From Vanilla planifolia (lineage: Eukaryota; Streptophyta; Magnoliopsida; Asparagales; Orchidaceae), in contig CM043868.1 in the NCBI GenBank assembly GCA_023846275.1, forward strand, positions 9,257,653 to 9,321,652: a DNA stretch of 64,000 nucleotides. Reading direction: 5' to 3'. Below are positions 39,478-51,399 of the stretch, one piece after another. A program made the translations under genes and the position numbers. Under the pieces are notes generated by a model. It was not told the DNA's origin. It ran no database searches and saw nothing but the letters and a program-made list of their open reading frames with translations. Position 1 is the stretch's first letter. Each line of letters opens with the position of its first letter.

Positions 39478-42400
39478 TATCCTCTTTTGGAATGCCAGGG
39501 GCGTGGGTAACCTGGCTACCATCGGGAGGCTTCGCCAACTCATCCGGTCAAACCAGTTAGATCTTATTGCCATGATGGAACCTTTAGTCGGGGAGGATCG
39601 CATCCCGCTCATTTGTTCACAAATTGGATTGCAAGATGGGTTGAGTGCCTCGTCAGGGAAAATTTGGCTGCTTTGGTCATCCCGGTGCCGCTTATCGGTC
39701 ATCCGTGGGTCGGATCAAGCAGTTACGATGCAACTATCCATTCTTGGGGCTTCGCCCGGCCCAGTTTTTGTCACTGCTGTATATGGTAAGCATAATTACA
39801 TTCAGCGCAAGGAGCTGTGGCTATTCTTAGAAGGAACAAAGCTCGATGTTGGTTGCTATCCCTGGTGCATTGGCAGGGATTTCAACGTTACCCTGCTCGC
39901 GGATGAACAGTCGGGGACGGCGCGTTTCGACAGCAGAGCGGCTAATGACTTTCAATCCCTGTTATTCGAGACCAATCTTCACATCCCACCCACTACTGGT
40001 AGCCCTTTCTCCTGGATGGGCAAATGCTGGGGTAGGATTAGGCTCAAGAAATTGGACTATTTCCTCTGTAATGACCGCTGGCTCGATGTCTTTCCTAATG
40101 GGAAAATCGAGACCCTCCCGCGGACAACATCCGACCATGCACCTTTGCTCTTCCACGTTCTGTCTCCACGCCCCTCCGGGGCGAGGCCGTTTCGCTTCCT
40201 CAACATCTGGCTGCAACACCCTGACTTCGCGGAGTTGGTTAAGACTTCGTGGTCTACCCCAATCGCCACCTCCGGGATGTTCAAACTTGCTGGTAAGCTG
40301 GCTCGACTAAAAGCAGAGCTCAAGACCTGGAACAGGATTGCCTTTGGTAACATCTTTGAAAGGAAGAACCAGTCGGAGCAGGAGGTTCAGGATGCTGAAG
40401 CAGCTCTTGACTCATGCCCCAACTCGATTAATGCGGCTAGGCTCGATTCTGCTTACAGGTCCCTGCAGCTACGCCTGAAAGCAGAGGAGGAGTACTGGCG
40501 TCAAAAGGCAGGGCTGCGTTGGCTCAACGAGGGTGACACCAACACCAATTTTTTTCATGCCACGGTTAAGATGAAGCAGCATTCCCTTGGCATCCACAAG
40601 CTGATCAAGCCGGACGGGTCTTGGTCGGAAGGGGTGGAACTGGATCAATTTCTCGTCTCCCACTTCTGTAATTTGTACAAGGACAGACCAATCTGCAATT
40701 CTGCCGTTGACTCCATTTTGTCGCACTCACCGCACTCCATCTCACCGGTCTAGAATGCGAGTCTTACTCGGCCAACGGACGCCCTTGAGCTGTTTGGGGT
40801 TCTATCGGCCATGGCGGATTCGAGTGCTCCTGGACCGGATGGCTTCACGGTCAAATTCTTCAAGCAATGTTGGTTGCTCTTGGCTCAGGATTTGGTCGAC
40901 GCCTGCAACGACTTCCTATCTGGTACTGCTATCCCTAAAGCCCTTGGTGCGGCGTGGCTTTGCTTGATCCCCAAGTCCCCGGCTGCCTCCTCCCCAAATG
41001 ACTTTCGCCAAATCGCTTTATGCAACGTGGGTAGCAAACTGTTTACCAAACTGCTCTTCTCCAGACTTGCCCCTTTGCTTCCTGGGCTCATCTCTGCCGA
41101 GCAGTCCGCCTTTGTCAAGGGGAGGAATATCACCAACAACCTGTTGCTGGTTCAGGAGATGTTAACCCGGATCAACAGACGACGCAAAGACCGGAATCTC
41201 CTTCTCAAAATCGACTTTAAGTCTGCTTTTGACAGTGTTAACTGGGATTTCTTGCGCTCTGTCCTTCGGGCCCGTGGCTTCAATGACCATCTCTGCACCC
41301 TCATAAGCAATGTACTCAATTCCACCTGGTTATCTGTCCTTGTAAATGGCTCTCCTAAAGGTTTTTTTCAGCCGTGCTGTGGCGTTCGTCAAGGAGACCC
41401 CCTTTCGCCGGCTCTGTTCATCATATTATTGGATTCGTTTAGTCGGGTCCTGCGTCACGCCTATAACTCTGGTGAGGTTATGAAGTTTTCTTCCATCCCG
41501 GGCTGTGCCCCTGTCTCGCATCTGGCTTTTGCGGATGACCTCATCATCTTCACTACTAGCAACAGAAACTCTCTCCGGGCTCTGCTCAACCACCTCGAAC
41601 TATTCCTTCAGGCCTCTGCTCTCGAGCTTAACAGGGATAAATCTTTCATTATTCATTCTAAATCCACTCTGGCTGGAACTAAAAAGCTAACGTTCCGTCT
41701 GCTGGGATTCAAAGCCAAGCCACTGCCCTTTCTCCACCTTGGCTGCAGCCTTGACTCTGGGCCTGTCCGTTCGGGTCAGTTTCAGAGGCTAATCGACTCA
41801 GTCAGGTCTCGCATCTCTTCCTGGCAGAACCGGCTGCTTTCCATGGGGGGCAGAAAGGTCCTAATCAACTTGGTGGTCTCTTCCATGTATTCCTATGTCT
41901 CGGCTGCTTTGAACCCACCGAAAGTGGTGATCAGCCGCATCAACAGCATCCTTGCTAATTTTTTCTGGGGTAGAACCAAATTCGGCAATAAACATCACTG
42001 GGCCGCCTGGCATAAGCTCGCCAGACCCACCAACTGCTCTGGCATCGGTCTTTTCAATTTCGGCTCTCAGGTCCTCACTCAAACTGCGTCTATCTGGTGG
42101 CGTATTCTTCACACTGTTACGCCATGGTCTCGATTCGTGCTGCAAGCGTACCTCGCCAGGGAAGATGGTATTTCTATCCGCCAGGGGGACTTGTCGGGAT
42201 GGAGAAGATTGGTTCGGTTTATTCACTAGCTGCGTTTCGTGCGTGCCGGGGACGATGACGATTCGGACCGCTCCGGCTCTGCTTCGTCCGGTTCGGACGA
42301 TTTGGGTCGCATGCAGGCCGCTCGGACCCGCTTCCGTCCCCCTGCGGACGACCTGGTGAGCCAGCTCAATTGGGTGGGGCTTTGGGTTGGGTGCTGCACG

Positions 42401-42970
42401 GACAACTATGGGAAGTTCTCCTTCGCGTTGGCTTACGGTAAGATCTGCCACTTGGTCCTACCTCAGTTCAAAAGCCATTTTCGCGCCAACCTCCTGTGGC
42501 ACAAGAGGATCCCAACAAAAATTTCTATCCTGCTATGGAGAATCCTAAATGACGCCCTCCCCCTTCCTCATAAGATCCAAAGAATCGGTATCTCTCTTGC
42601 TCCCAAATGCCCTTTCTGCCCTACAATTGATACCATGGACCACATTTTCTGGAACTGCTCTCATTCCAATCCTACTTGGCTTTGGTTTGAACGTCGTTTG
42701 GGCATCGCCAGTCCGCTGCCCTACCATAACAGGATCCTTTACTGGTGGTCGTGCTGCTCCACTATAAGCTCCCTTACTTTTGTGATTCCTGCTACTATAT
42801 GTTGGATGGCCTGGAAGAACTGGAACTCTGCGATTTTTGATGGTGCCTACAGCCCTCCGGACAAATTTCTTTGGGAATCTCAACGGTTTCTTGCTCAGCT
42901 TTATAATGGGGGAACGAGGCATCTGCTTTCTGCAGAAATCCTCACCCTTAGCAAATTAGGACTTATGTAA
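39470..42970 (+). pseudogene. LINE ORF2: endonuclease-reverse transcriptase, two TAG stops
   Basis: One continuous frame of 1167 codons from the ATG at 39470, broken only by TAG at 40751-40753 and 42227-42229. The APE-type endonuclease has N8, E37, D137/N139 (in GRDFN, where most relatives have GGDFN) and SDH at 221-223. The reverse transcriptase has DFKSAFD (D582), GVRQGDPLSP and FADD (687-690). The C-terminal zf-RVT region has CX2CX7HX4C (about residues 1047-1063). There is no RNase H domain, which is normal for many plant L1s. ORF2 nicks the target and primes cDNA synthesis there. As read, the product would stop after the endonuclease, so this copy should be inactive unless readthrough occurs or the bases are assembly errors. 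Confidence 0.93.
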
Positions 42971-43008
42971 TTCTGCTAGGCGGAAGCACTTGTACCTCTT
43001 CTTACATC

Positions 43009-43039
43009 AATAAAATTTTGAAAAAAAAAAAAAAAAAAA
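43009..43039 (+). terminator. LINE polyadenylation signal and A-tail
   Basis: AATAAA at 43009-43014 lies about 40 bases after the ORF2 stop and is followed by 19 A residues, then directly by the target duplication. The 3'UTR is only about 50 bases. Confidence 0.9.
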
Positions 43040-43051
43040 GGCGCAGATCAA
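43040..43051 (+). repeat. LINE target site duplication, right copy
   Basis: GGCGCAGATCAA, identical to 37921-37932. Confidence 0.9.
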
Positions 43052-43324
43052 GCCCGCCCAGATCCAACGGGCGAGAGTAATTTCGAACGGCTGTTTAATC
43101 AGCGCCGTTCGTTCAGCGCGTGGGATCCAATGGTTCAGATCAAGTCCGCCTGGATCAGGCGGTCTAGAGATGATCAAGCCGTGAAGTCCATCCAGCCGTC
43201 CATTCTTGAAGTGGGATCGGACGGCTGCTACTCTTCTTCTTCCTTTTCGGGCTTCCGGCAACGGCTATTTTCCGATTTTTTTTTTACCGTTTTTCTAGCC
43301 GTTTGGAATTGCTTTTTGGTGAAC

Positions 43325-43334
43325 TATATATATA
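43325..43334 (+). promoter_or_regulatory. TATA box of the solo LTR
   Basis: TATATATATA in an otherwise GC-richer stretch, with about 570 bases to the LTR end. This is the normal place for the U3/R border. Transcription from it would read into the flanking B block and on toward the PLR copy at 49326, 6 kb away. Confidence 0.6.
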
Positions 43335-43906
43335 GGACATTTTACAATTTATTGAGTTGATGAATCCACTTGCAAAAATCTTCAAAAACTAAGGAAAAAG
43401 GTCAAAACCGAGAGCAACAATTGGCATACTTGTAGGAGCTATGGGCTCAACCTTCTTCTCAAATTTCAACAGCTTTCTTCCACATTTCATTGCATCATTC
43501 GGTAACATTTAGTTTTGCCACTTTGCTTTGAGAAATTAAAGGTGTATGATTTTTGTATGCATTGCTATTGTAAAAATTGTACGCCTTATTGTAGCCGGAT
43601 TTGTTCGGATTTTTGGTGTCTCATTGGAGCACCGGTTGTACTTGGTTTACCCCTACCGGCTTCGGCAAAAGGGAGTGGTTAGTGGAAGCCCGATCGGGTT
43701 GATCGGGGGTGGATGTAGGCACGGGTTTGGCCGAACCACCTAAAAATCTGTCTTTTTTTGCTTGTCTTATTATTGCATTTTTCGTTTTTATTTCACAATT
43801 TATTTACAAACGTTTTTAATTGAAAGAATTTTCAAAATCTAAATTTTAGTGAAAAGCACAATTCACCCCTCCCCTCTTGTGCGTTATTCTCACACGATTT
43901 ACATCA

Positions 43907-44855
43907 GGCTTAATGAAAAATAATTGTACACATATGTAAAGTATTGCAATCTTTATGTAACCACGGATTATTTGTAAAAAATATAATATAAGTAAAACAT
44001 GTGAGCATTTTTAAGATAAAAAAATTATGTCTGAAACTTTTATACATATTAATCTTTTATTCCTTTACACATTGTTTTCTATATTTGAACCATTTTATGT
44101 TATTAGCAATTTTGATTTAGGAAAGGCCTTTTTATTTAACAAATTAAGCATGTTTAAGAACATATTATTCCATACTTAGATAATATAAATGGAGACTCCT
44201 TTGGTTTATATCCAAAACATGTTGTTTTGATGTAGTAATTTGCAACTTTGGACAACCTCATATTATTTTTCTTTGAAGATTTATCTTATCTTCATTATGT
44301 CTATTTTTCTTTTTCTCATTTTTGTTTTCATTTTTTTTATCTTATTTTTGTGACTATTATAATAAATTAACTTGATTTTCATGTTCATTATCTCATAGTT
44401 ATATTAATAAATGATTTTTAATAAAGATAATTCATCATTCATGCTTAAGCATCACATACATTTATAAGTAATGGCATAAAAAAACTTCATTTTTACCATC
44501 ATGAAAATAGCCTAAATGGAGACTCTTTTGGCTTACATCAAAAATATGTTGTTTTGATGTAATATTTTGCCACTTGGAACACCTTATGTTATTTTGCTTT
44601 GAACATTTACCTTATCTTCATTTAAGTCTATTTTTCTTTTTCTCATTTTTTTATTTTTTTTCTTATCTTATCTTTGTGATTATTACTATAAATTAACTTG
44701 CTTTTTATGTTCATTATCTCATAGTTATATAAATAAGTGATTTTTAATAAAGATAATTCATCATTCATACTTAAGCAACACATACATATATAAATTATGA
44801 CATAAAAAATACTTCAAATTTATCATCATCTATATTATTACTTCTTCATCATCTC

Positions 44856-44939
<84 letters not shown>

Positions 44940-47900
44940 CAAACATCATACATCAATAAATCAATTTTCTATGTATATGATGTCTATTTTCATGCATCTC
45001 TAATTTAATCTTCTAATTAATTAATCAATGGCTCTATCTTAATGTTACACATTGTATTCAAATAAATATACATAAATACAAGTTTTTTCTACATCTTAAA
45101 TCTAATAAGTGATCTTATCAAGGCTTAGATTTTTGCTCCATACCTTAGTTGTTATAATACCTAAGAGTATTTTTTCAATTTATTTTTTACCACTTGTATA
45201 ACTCTTTTTAAAATCACTCAAAATATCTTCACATGCTCTTTACTTTCCTCACTTAATTATGGTTGAACATTGTACCTCTTAAGTTTCAAAAAGAAAACTT
45301 TATAAGTCATACACAACATCTTAAACTTTTTCTCATGACTTTTCACATGATCCTTCAAATATCTTTAATTATTGTATCCCTTCATGTGGACGACTTTTCA
45401 CTATCTAACCTTTTATTTACAAAGATTTCTTATTATTTAAACTTCAATTATGTTAATTTTTCTAGTCATCTGATGTTTTAGACTTTAAGTGTTTTTTAGT
45501 TTTTAATAATCATACAAGATTACCATATTTATACTATACATTTCTTTGATCTTTTCTAAGTCTCTATTCATTTCTTCTTATTATACTATTATGATCTCAT
45601 TATCATACTATATGATAAATCCTTATAAACCATAATTGATGATAGTCTATGCTCTTTTAATTAGTCATGCTTAAATACTAAGCATACCATATTATATGAT
45701 CATTTTAAGGTATCTTTCATTGGATGCTTTTACGCTGACACTGCTTCATTTTCTCATCATATTATAATGTGGTTAGATAAACTTTTATTAAATTATACGA
45801 TCCAATACTTTATAGATTCCCTCTTTACATATGGTCATGCTAATAGTTTTTTTTGTCATACTTGTACTAAGTGTTGGACTTTACACTCCATCATATTTGT
45901 ATACTCATATCCATCTTATTGTATGATATTATATTATCTACCTAATATTTGTTCATATTTGTTAATGACTAAATGGATTTTTATGATCATCTTGTTTGAT
46001 CCTAAGGTAACTTGAATATTAACACATGTCCCACATTTATTATCTCTCTTACATGATTATATCATATGATACTCTATTATATTATTATATAATGAACTCC
46101 TTCCCTAATTAACCAATTAGATAGCTCTGATCCGTAGTTGATAATAGCCTATCATACTTGTTTGTTATTATAATCATACTGGTATGTCCCAATTTAATCT
46201 TATAAATTTATTCATCTGATTAATTCTCTCCTTTGATAGTATTGTACCTATGATATTGTATTGTATAATATCTTAAAAGTTTTGGAACATATTTATAAAA
46301 TCCCAAAAATATTTATAAAATTATTGAAATATTTAGAATAAAATCATTTTTTATAACCCATCTTTCCTCAAAATAAAGAAATATTATCTAATATTCTTCT
46401 TTTTAACATATCATAATTTGAATTTAATAAATATTTTCCTCTAACTTTTGTGATGTTGATATCTTGGTCTCACTATATTGAGATATTGACTCATGGGCTA
46501 TCCTATAAAGACCTAAGATTTTTTTTCTTAATAAATAATCTCAAAATCTTAAGATCATATAATCTTATATAAATATAAGAATCACTCCCTTAATAGTTAA
46601 TATGAGATAATTCATTCATGTAACCCTCCACCTAAAAGCCTAAAAGGAGCCACCCCTTGCTCCAGTGATACTAATCTCAAGACATTATTCGACATTCATT
46701 CCATAACTTTTTTGGTTAGGGTACTACAAACCTCACCAGCTTTTACTTGGTTTATCCTTGAGCCACATCAACTAGTGTGGTTCGACTATGATACCATAAA
46801 TGTGGTGACCCTTCATTGGTCATTATTGAATTTTGGAAATGACTTGTACAATTAAGTTGAAGTATCATATTTTTCATATTTTTTAGAAGGCATCTACAAA
46901 CAATATCAATGTTAACAATCCTTTATATATCCTTTTTAGCTTAAATAAAACTAATATAAAATCATATATTTTTTTATAATAATATAAAATCATAAATGTA
47001 GTGACAATTGTTGTATCTTTTAAATCATCACATCTAGCTCTCACTTCATTTAGTAGCCTCATAAAGATAAATTCCTTTGACTTGAATGTGTTAAGACAAA
47101 ATTGGCATATGCTAATCATACTAGTTTAGTGGAAAAAATTATACATTTATGTATAATATCATATTATTTTGGTAATAGCTTGCAATAATATTTTGCAAAA
47201 ATGTAACATAAATAAAACAAATGAGTATTTAAAGTAAAATGACAATAAATATAAAATTTTTATACATATAAACCTTATGTACCTTTACACATTGCTCTCT
47301 TTCTTAGGACTTATTTTTTTCTCTTTTTAAATTATAAAAAAATTACTAGAATTATGTTTTTTTAAATTTAACAAAAGTTTAAAAATTAACTTAACATGAA
47401 ATTTTCCAAAGATGCATAAGTAGGATTTTATAGAAAAAAAGATTGAGAGATTGAAAAAAAGAATCATCTATGTATTATAAACCAATGATATAATTGAATA
47501 TTTGGATGCTTGAGTAGGATTTGAAATTGATACGAATCGAGATATGTGTCTTATGATTAATAATCAACATACTGATATACTATTTTATAATAAAAGAATC
47601 TTTTAAAATTTATTGTGCATGACTTTGATCCTTAAAGTTTACTGAACACTTCAAGGTGTTTGAAGAATACTGATTCACTATTTTCAAAAATATATGAGTT
47701 TTTCATTATAACTAAACCTATTTCATATTAAGTAAGCCTATTATAATAAAATATTGAATATTGATGGCTTGACTCATCAAACACAAATGTGATCTAATAA
47801 TCTTCTTTTTCTTATGATTACAAGTCATAAATATTTACATAAAAATATAATAAATAAAAACATATATTTTTATCTAAACTATGATTATTCTCCCCTTTTA

Positions 47901-48627
47901 ACATCATAAAAAAGTACAATTTATGTAATTTCTAATATAACATTAAAGAGATTTTGCAAATGTATAGACCAAATCCTACCTTAAATGTACATACTCTAAT
48001 TTTACTAATTATAATATCTAATAAAATAAAATCTTATATTTTTGTGAATTTTTATTTAATGATAAACTTGATTATATATTCTTAGCAACAAGCTTAATAT
48101 TATTTGTAACAGTTGCATCTTTTCATATAGTTTATTCTTGAATACCCACTTAGCTTTTATCAATTCTCAATTAACTAATTTCTATGCTTAATTTTTCTCA
48201 AGTCTAACTATCAATTCATGACATGAACTTACAACCTTAAGGGTTTCTTCAACAAGTATGGTTCTATAAAAGATACAAATATACTTGATCAATTTCTCTA
48301 ATAAAAACTCGTGTTCTAACTCCTTGAGTAGTAATTATTAAATTTATTTGTACGAATTTAGATACTCTAAACTCAAGATAGTTGTTAACAAGCTTCTTCT
48401 TTATATTCTCTATTATCTAATTTACTTTCTTCTTCCTTCAATTCTAGATTTACCAATGATTCTATCAAATCATTAAAATATTTATTTATTATCTTTATAA
48501 TTAACTCAACAAGCAAAATTTGTATATTTTTATCTTTCTAATTTGTAAATCAAATTAACAAAATTTTCAATTGTCTTTTTTCTTTTCAAAAGAAAACAAC
48601 TAATATAAATCCAAAAAAATTACGATC
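43907..48627 (-). mobile_element. B block of unit 2: decayed LTR element, resumed after the nested insertion
   Basis: This continues exactly where unit 1 continues after 2738. It contains the rest of the left LTR, the 322-bp tandem repeat (starts about 44186 and 44513), an AT microsatellite, the primer-site remnant at 46784-46796 (GACTATGATACCA) and the right LTR from 46801 (TGTGGTGACCC). Beyond about 47390 it matches 6131-7365 and stops abruptly at 48627. Short ORFs at 45263 and 45767 are not conserved in unit 1. No gene is seen. Confidence 0.75.
44859..44936. repeat. AT microsatellite (about 39 units)
   Basis: An uninterrupted AT run of about 78 bases. The paralogous site in unit 1 (about 3680-3694) has only ATATATATAT-length sequence, so the array expanded in unit 2. 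Confidence 0.95.
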
Positions 48628-48825
48628 AAGTAAAGTACATACGTATCCTCAAAAGATACGTTTATTTGTGCAGTATAAAAGTACATACGTATCCTCAAAA
48701 GATATGAATTGTTTGAATTATTTATTTTATTTTATTTTTATATGTGTGCAATATTATGTTTTTTTAATGTAGTATTCTTTTTTTAATAGTTTTTAAGTGA
48801 TTTAGGTATTAGTATTTTTGCATTA

Positions 48826-48894
<69 letters not shown>

Positions 48895-49174
48895 GTTTAA
48901 ATATTATAGTTATTGAAATATTGTATCAAGAGAAACAGACTTCAAATTCAATTAAAATTTAGTTAATTGTTTACTATATGATAGTGATTTAAACCATCAC
49001 AAAAATATTAAGACGTACTACGATGATTTAAACAATTGATATAATCCATCTGCTACATAAAACAATCGTTAATTGTCACTATAGCCCGTTTATCTGTTAC
49101 CAATAGCAATGGTTGCAAACATTGCTATAGATATGTTCCCCAAAAGATTTATTAAAATTATGTTGTTTAATGTT
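48628..49174. other. Unit 2-specific junction DNA upstream of the PLR copy
   Basis: It has no match in unit 1. A 27-bp word (AAAGTACATACGTATCCTCA plus seven bases) occurs at 48632-48658 and 48678-48704, and each copy carries a small CGTATC/GATACG stem. A TA microsatellite follows at about 48827-48891. Bases 49080-49130 contain a TAGCAATGGTT / CATTGCTA inverted motif like the subterminal parts of CACTA elements, but I cannot support that call. PLR homology begins at about 49175. Confidence 0.6.
48827..48891. repeat. TA microsatellite (about 32 units)
   Basis: An uninterrupted TA run in the junction DNA upstream of the second PLR locus. Confidence 0.95.
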
Positions 49175-49325
49175 AATCAAATAATATTACTTTTATTTAA
49201 AATAGAATCTAAAAGTTTGAATAGTATTATGAATTTTCAATGTCATTAAACCCACCATGACTGCTTTTTCCTACTTATATATTTCATAGAGAGAGAGTGT
49301 GTGTGTGTGTGAGTGAGAAATAGAA

Positions 49326-51399
49326 ATGGAGATAGAGATAGAGCGAAGCGTTAAAGAGAAGAGCAAGGTTCTGGTGGTTGGTGGAACGGGGTACCTTGGT
49401 AGAAGGTTGGTTGGTGCAAGCTTAGCTGCGGGGCACCCTACCTTTGTGCTGCATCGGCCGGAGATCGACGTCGACATAGACAAGGTGCAGCTGCTGCTGT
49501 TCTTTAAACAGCAAGGAGCTCGCCTCGTGGAAGGATCGTTCTCCAATCACCTGAGCCTCGTCGCTGCCGTCCGCCAAGTTGACGTGGTTATCTGCGCCAT
49601 CGCCGGAGTTCACATCCGGAGTTATCATATACTTCTCCAGCTCAAGCTGGTCCACGCCATCAAAGAGGCCGGCAACATAAAGGTTACTGTTGGACTCTCT
49701 TTCTCTCTCTAACTTTATATAAAGAGCTTTGCTATAAAGTTTAATTAGTTTGGATTTTAAAACATTTATTTATCCACTTTAAAAATTTAAAAAACTTCTT
49801 AAATATTTTGTTTACCAATCACGCTTTAAATTACGTGTTTTAGCAAAAAAATAGATTAATTTTAAATTTAATAAATTTTTAAAGAAAATTTGATTTAACA
49901 AAAAGACTTGTATAAATTAAATCTTTAATTCATTGACACATAAAGTCGTCTTAGTGTTTCATATTGTGTTTGTGAATAATTTTTCAGTTTAAAAAACTTT
50001 AAAAAAGATTTTAAATACAGTTTTATGTAGGCTAAAATGAAGTTTTATGCCTTATAGATAACAGAATAATAAGTTTTCACTCCATAGAAACAATAATTTC
50101 CGTTCATAGAAATTGAAAATAGATAACTTAAAAACAATTTAGATAAAAACTTTTAATTCAAAAAAAAAATATTTTCTCTCTGCAATTAATGTCGTCTGTA
50201 TTTTTTAAATTTAATTTTTAATGCCGGCCTTGCTATGAAATTTAATTTTTAATTCATCTAAATAACTTGTTTTTGGATTTCAAAAAGATTTCTTAGCGGT
50301 CTTAAAAAATCATATTATTTCCAGTATACTTTGCATGTCAATCATGTTGAATCAAATCTTTATTTGATTTATACATACTTCCAAACTTAATATACTTTCT
50401 AAAAAAATTTGATTTAACTCGTAAACTTGTATAAATCAAATCTTTATACATACTTCCAAACTTAGTATACTTTCTAAAAAATTTTGATTTAACTCGTTTT
50501 TCGTATTGATTTTGTTTGTAAATAGTTTATGAATTTAAAAAATTTAAATAAACAAAAAATAAGTTTTATCCAAATTAAATAAAGATTTAAAAATTTAATT
50601 TTATAAGAAAAAACTTACTGCAAACTATTAAAAGATCAAGTTGAAATATAAACGAAAGATGTCTTACTGTCATCTGATTTTATTTCACATTCTCTTTTTT
50701 CTCATCCTCATATCAAATATTTATTTATTTACTTAATTTTTCTATTTATTCCTTATCGCCCTTTCTTTATAAATAGTTAAATAACAAATTTTAATTTTAT
50801 AAAATAGTTAGTATTAGAAAACATGGATAAAAAGAACAAACATAATATTATACTTATAGGAAAAAAAGTAACCTAGAAGCAAATATTAGAATAAAAATAT
50901 TTTAATTTAAAAAACTTAATATCTTCTTTCAAACAAGAATGTTAATTAGTATGTCATAAAAACCTTACATGATATCTCATATATAGATTAATATTTTTTC
51001 TCTCTTTTTATATCTAACATAAAATAATTCTTTTTTGTATCTTAAAAAGTCTCATAAAAGTCTATCAACTTAAATGTTAATTTTAGATTAATCTAAAAAA
51101 AATTACATCAATTCAAATTATCAAAAGAAGTGCATTATTTTAAATAGAAGAATTATATAACTTATATTTTCACTTGAATTTTAAGTATCAATAAAGTGAG
51201 GAATAATAAAAGTTTAAACATCCTTTTTTTTTCTCGAAAGAGATTCTTTCCCTCCGAATTTGGGACTGACCCGGCAAGAATGGCACACGCATTGGCCCCT
51301 GGGAGAGTAACCTTCGACGATAAGATGGTGGTTAGGAAGGCAATAAAGGAAGCCAACATTCCCTTTACTTATGTTTCTGCAAATTGCTCCATGGGTTAG
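49326..51399 (+). pseudogene. PLR copy truncated by internal deletion
   Basis: Exon 1 (49326-49682, 119 codons) is intact, with GGTGYLG and VHIRSYHILLQLKLV. Intron 1 is 1558 bp, twice that of the intact gene. Exon 2 starts at 51241 after TTCTCGAAAG and reads FFPSEFGTDPARM through the catalytic DDKMVVRK to NCSMG, then TAG at 51397-51399. At that point the sequence jumps to the 3'UTR (GTGATGTTGTCATGTG, equivalent to 12035), deleting the rest of exon 2, both later introns and exons 3 and 4. The remaining frame would make 172 residues: the NADPH-binding half plus the catalytic lysine, without the substrate-binding C-terminus. Promoter-proximal sequence is conserved, so a transcript is possible. 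A working enzyme is not expected. Confidence 0.9.
50371..50496. repeat. 75-bp-period tandem repeat in PLR intron 1 (unit 2)
   Basis: A stretch starting ATACATACTTCCAAACTTA occurs at 50371-50421 and 50446-50496. It lies in the roughly 620-bp part of intron 1 (about 50320-50943) that is absent from the intact gene. Confidence 0.8.

Larger units (their letters stand above)
37933..43039 (+). mobile_element. L1-type LINE (non-LTR retrotransposon), nearly complete
   Basis: The 5.1-kb element is bounded by a perfect 12-bp target duplication and ends in a 19-base poly(A) run (43021-43039) preceded by AATAAA at 43009-43014. It carries ORF1 (CCHC RNA-binding protein) and ORF2 (endonuclease, reverse transcriptase, zf-RVT). 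Its base composition is much more GC-rich than the host DNA. The first 40 bases or so may be copied flank and not LINE sequence (see the inverted repeat at 37893-37974). The 5'UTR is thus very short, and some 5' truncation outside the ORFs is possible. The clean ends and two nearly open ORFs point to a recent insertion. Confidence 0.95.
36980..43906 (+). mobile_element. Solo LTR (about 1.8 kb), interrupted by a LINE
   Basis: The insertion starts TGTTGTACCC and ends TTTACATCA (TG...CA with imperfect inverted ends) and is flanked by GGCTT at 36975-36979 and 43907-43911. The unoccupied paralogous site with one GGCTT is at 2734-2738. Without the LINE the element is about 1808 bp. It has a U3-like part with tandem repeats, a TATA box at 43325-43334, and a U5-like end (ATTCACCCCTCCCCTCTTG) typical of plant LTRs. 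There is no primer site, gag or pol, so it is best read as a solo LTR left by recombination. A terminal-repeat-free element with an LTR-like end is less likely. The family is not identified, though the U5 style suggests Copia. Confidence 0.75.

Noticed and set aside
38286-40726. Several minus-strand ORFs of 68-125 codons opposite the LINE
   Set aside because: They are shadows of the GC-rich LINE coding frames and have no recognisable domains.
49000-49140. Possible CACTA-element subterminal sequence
   Set aside because: Only one inverted motif. No CACTA termini or 3-bp target duplication were found.
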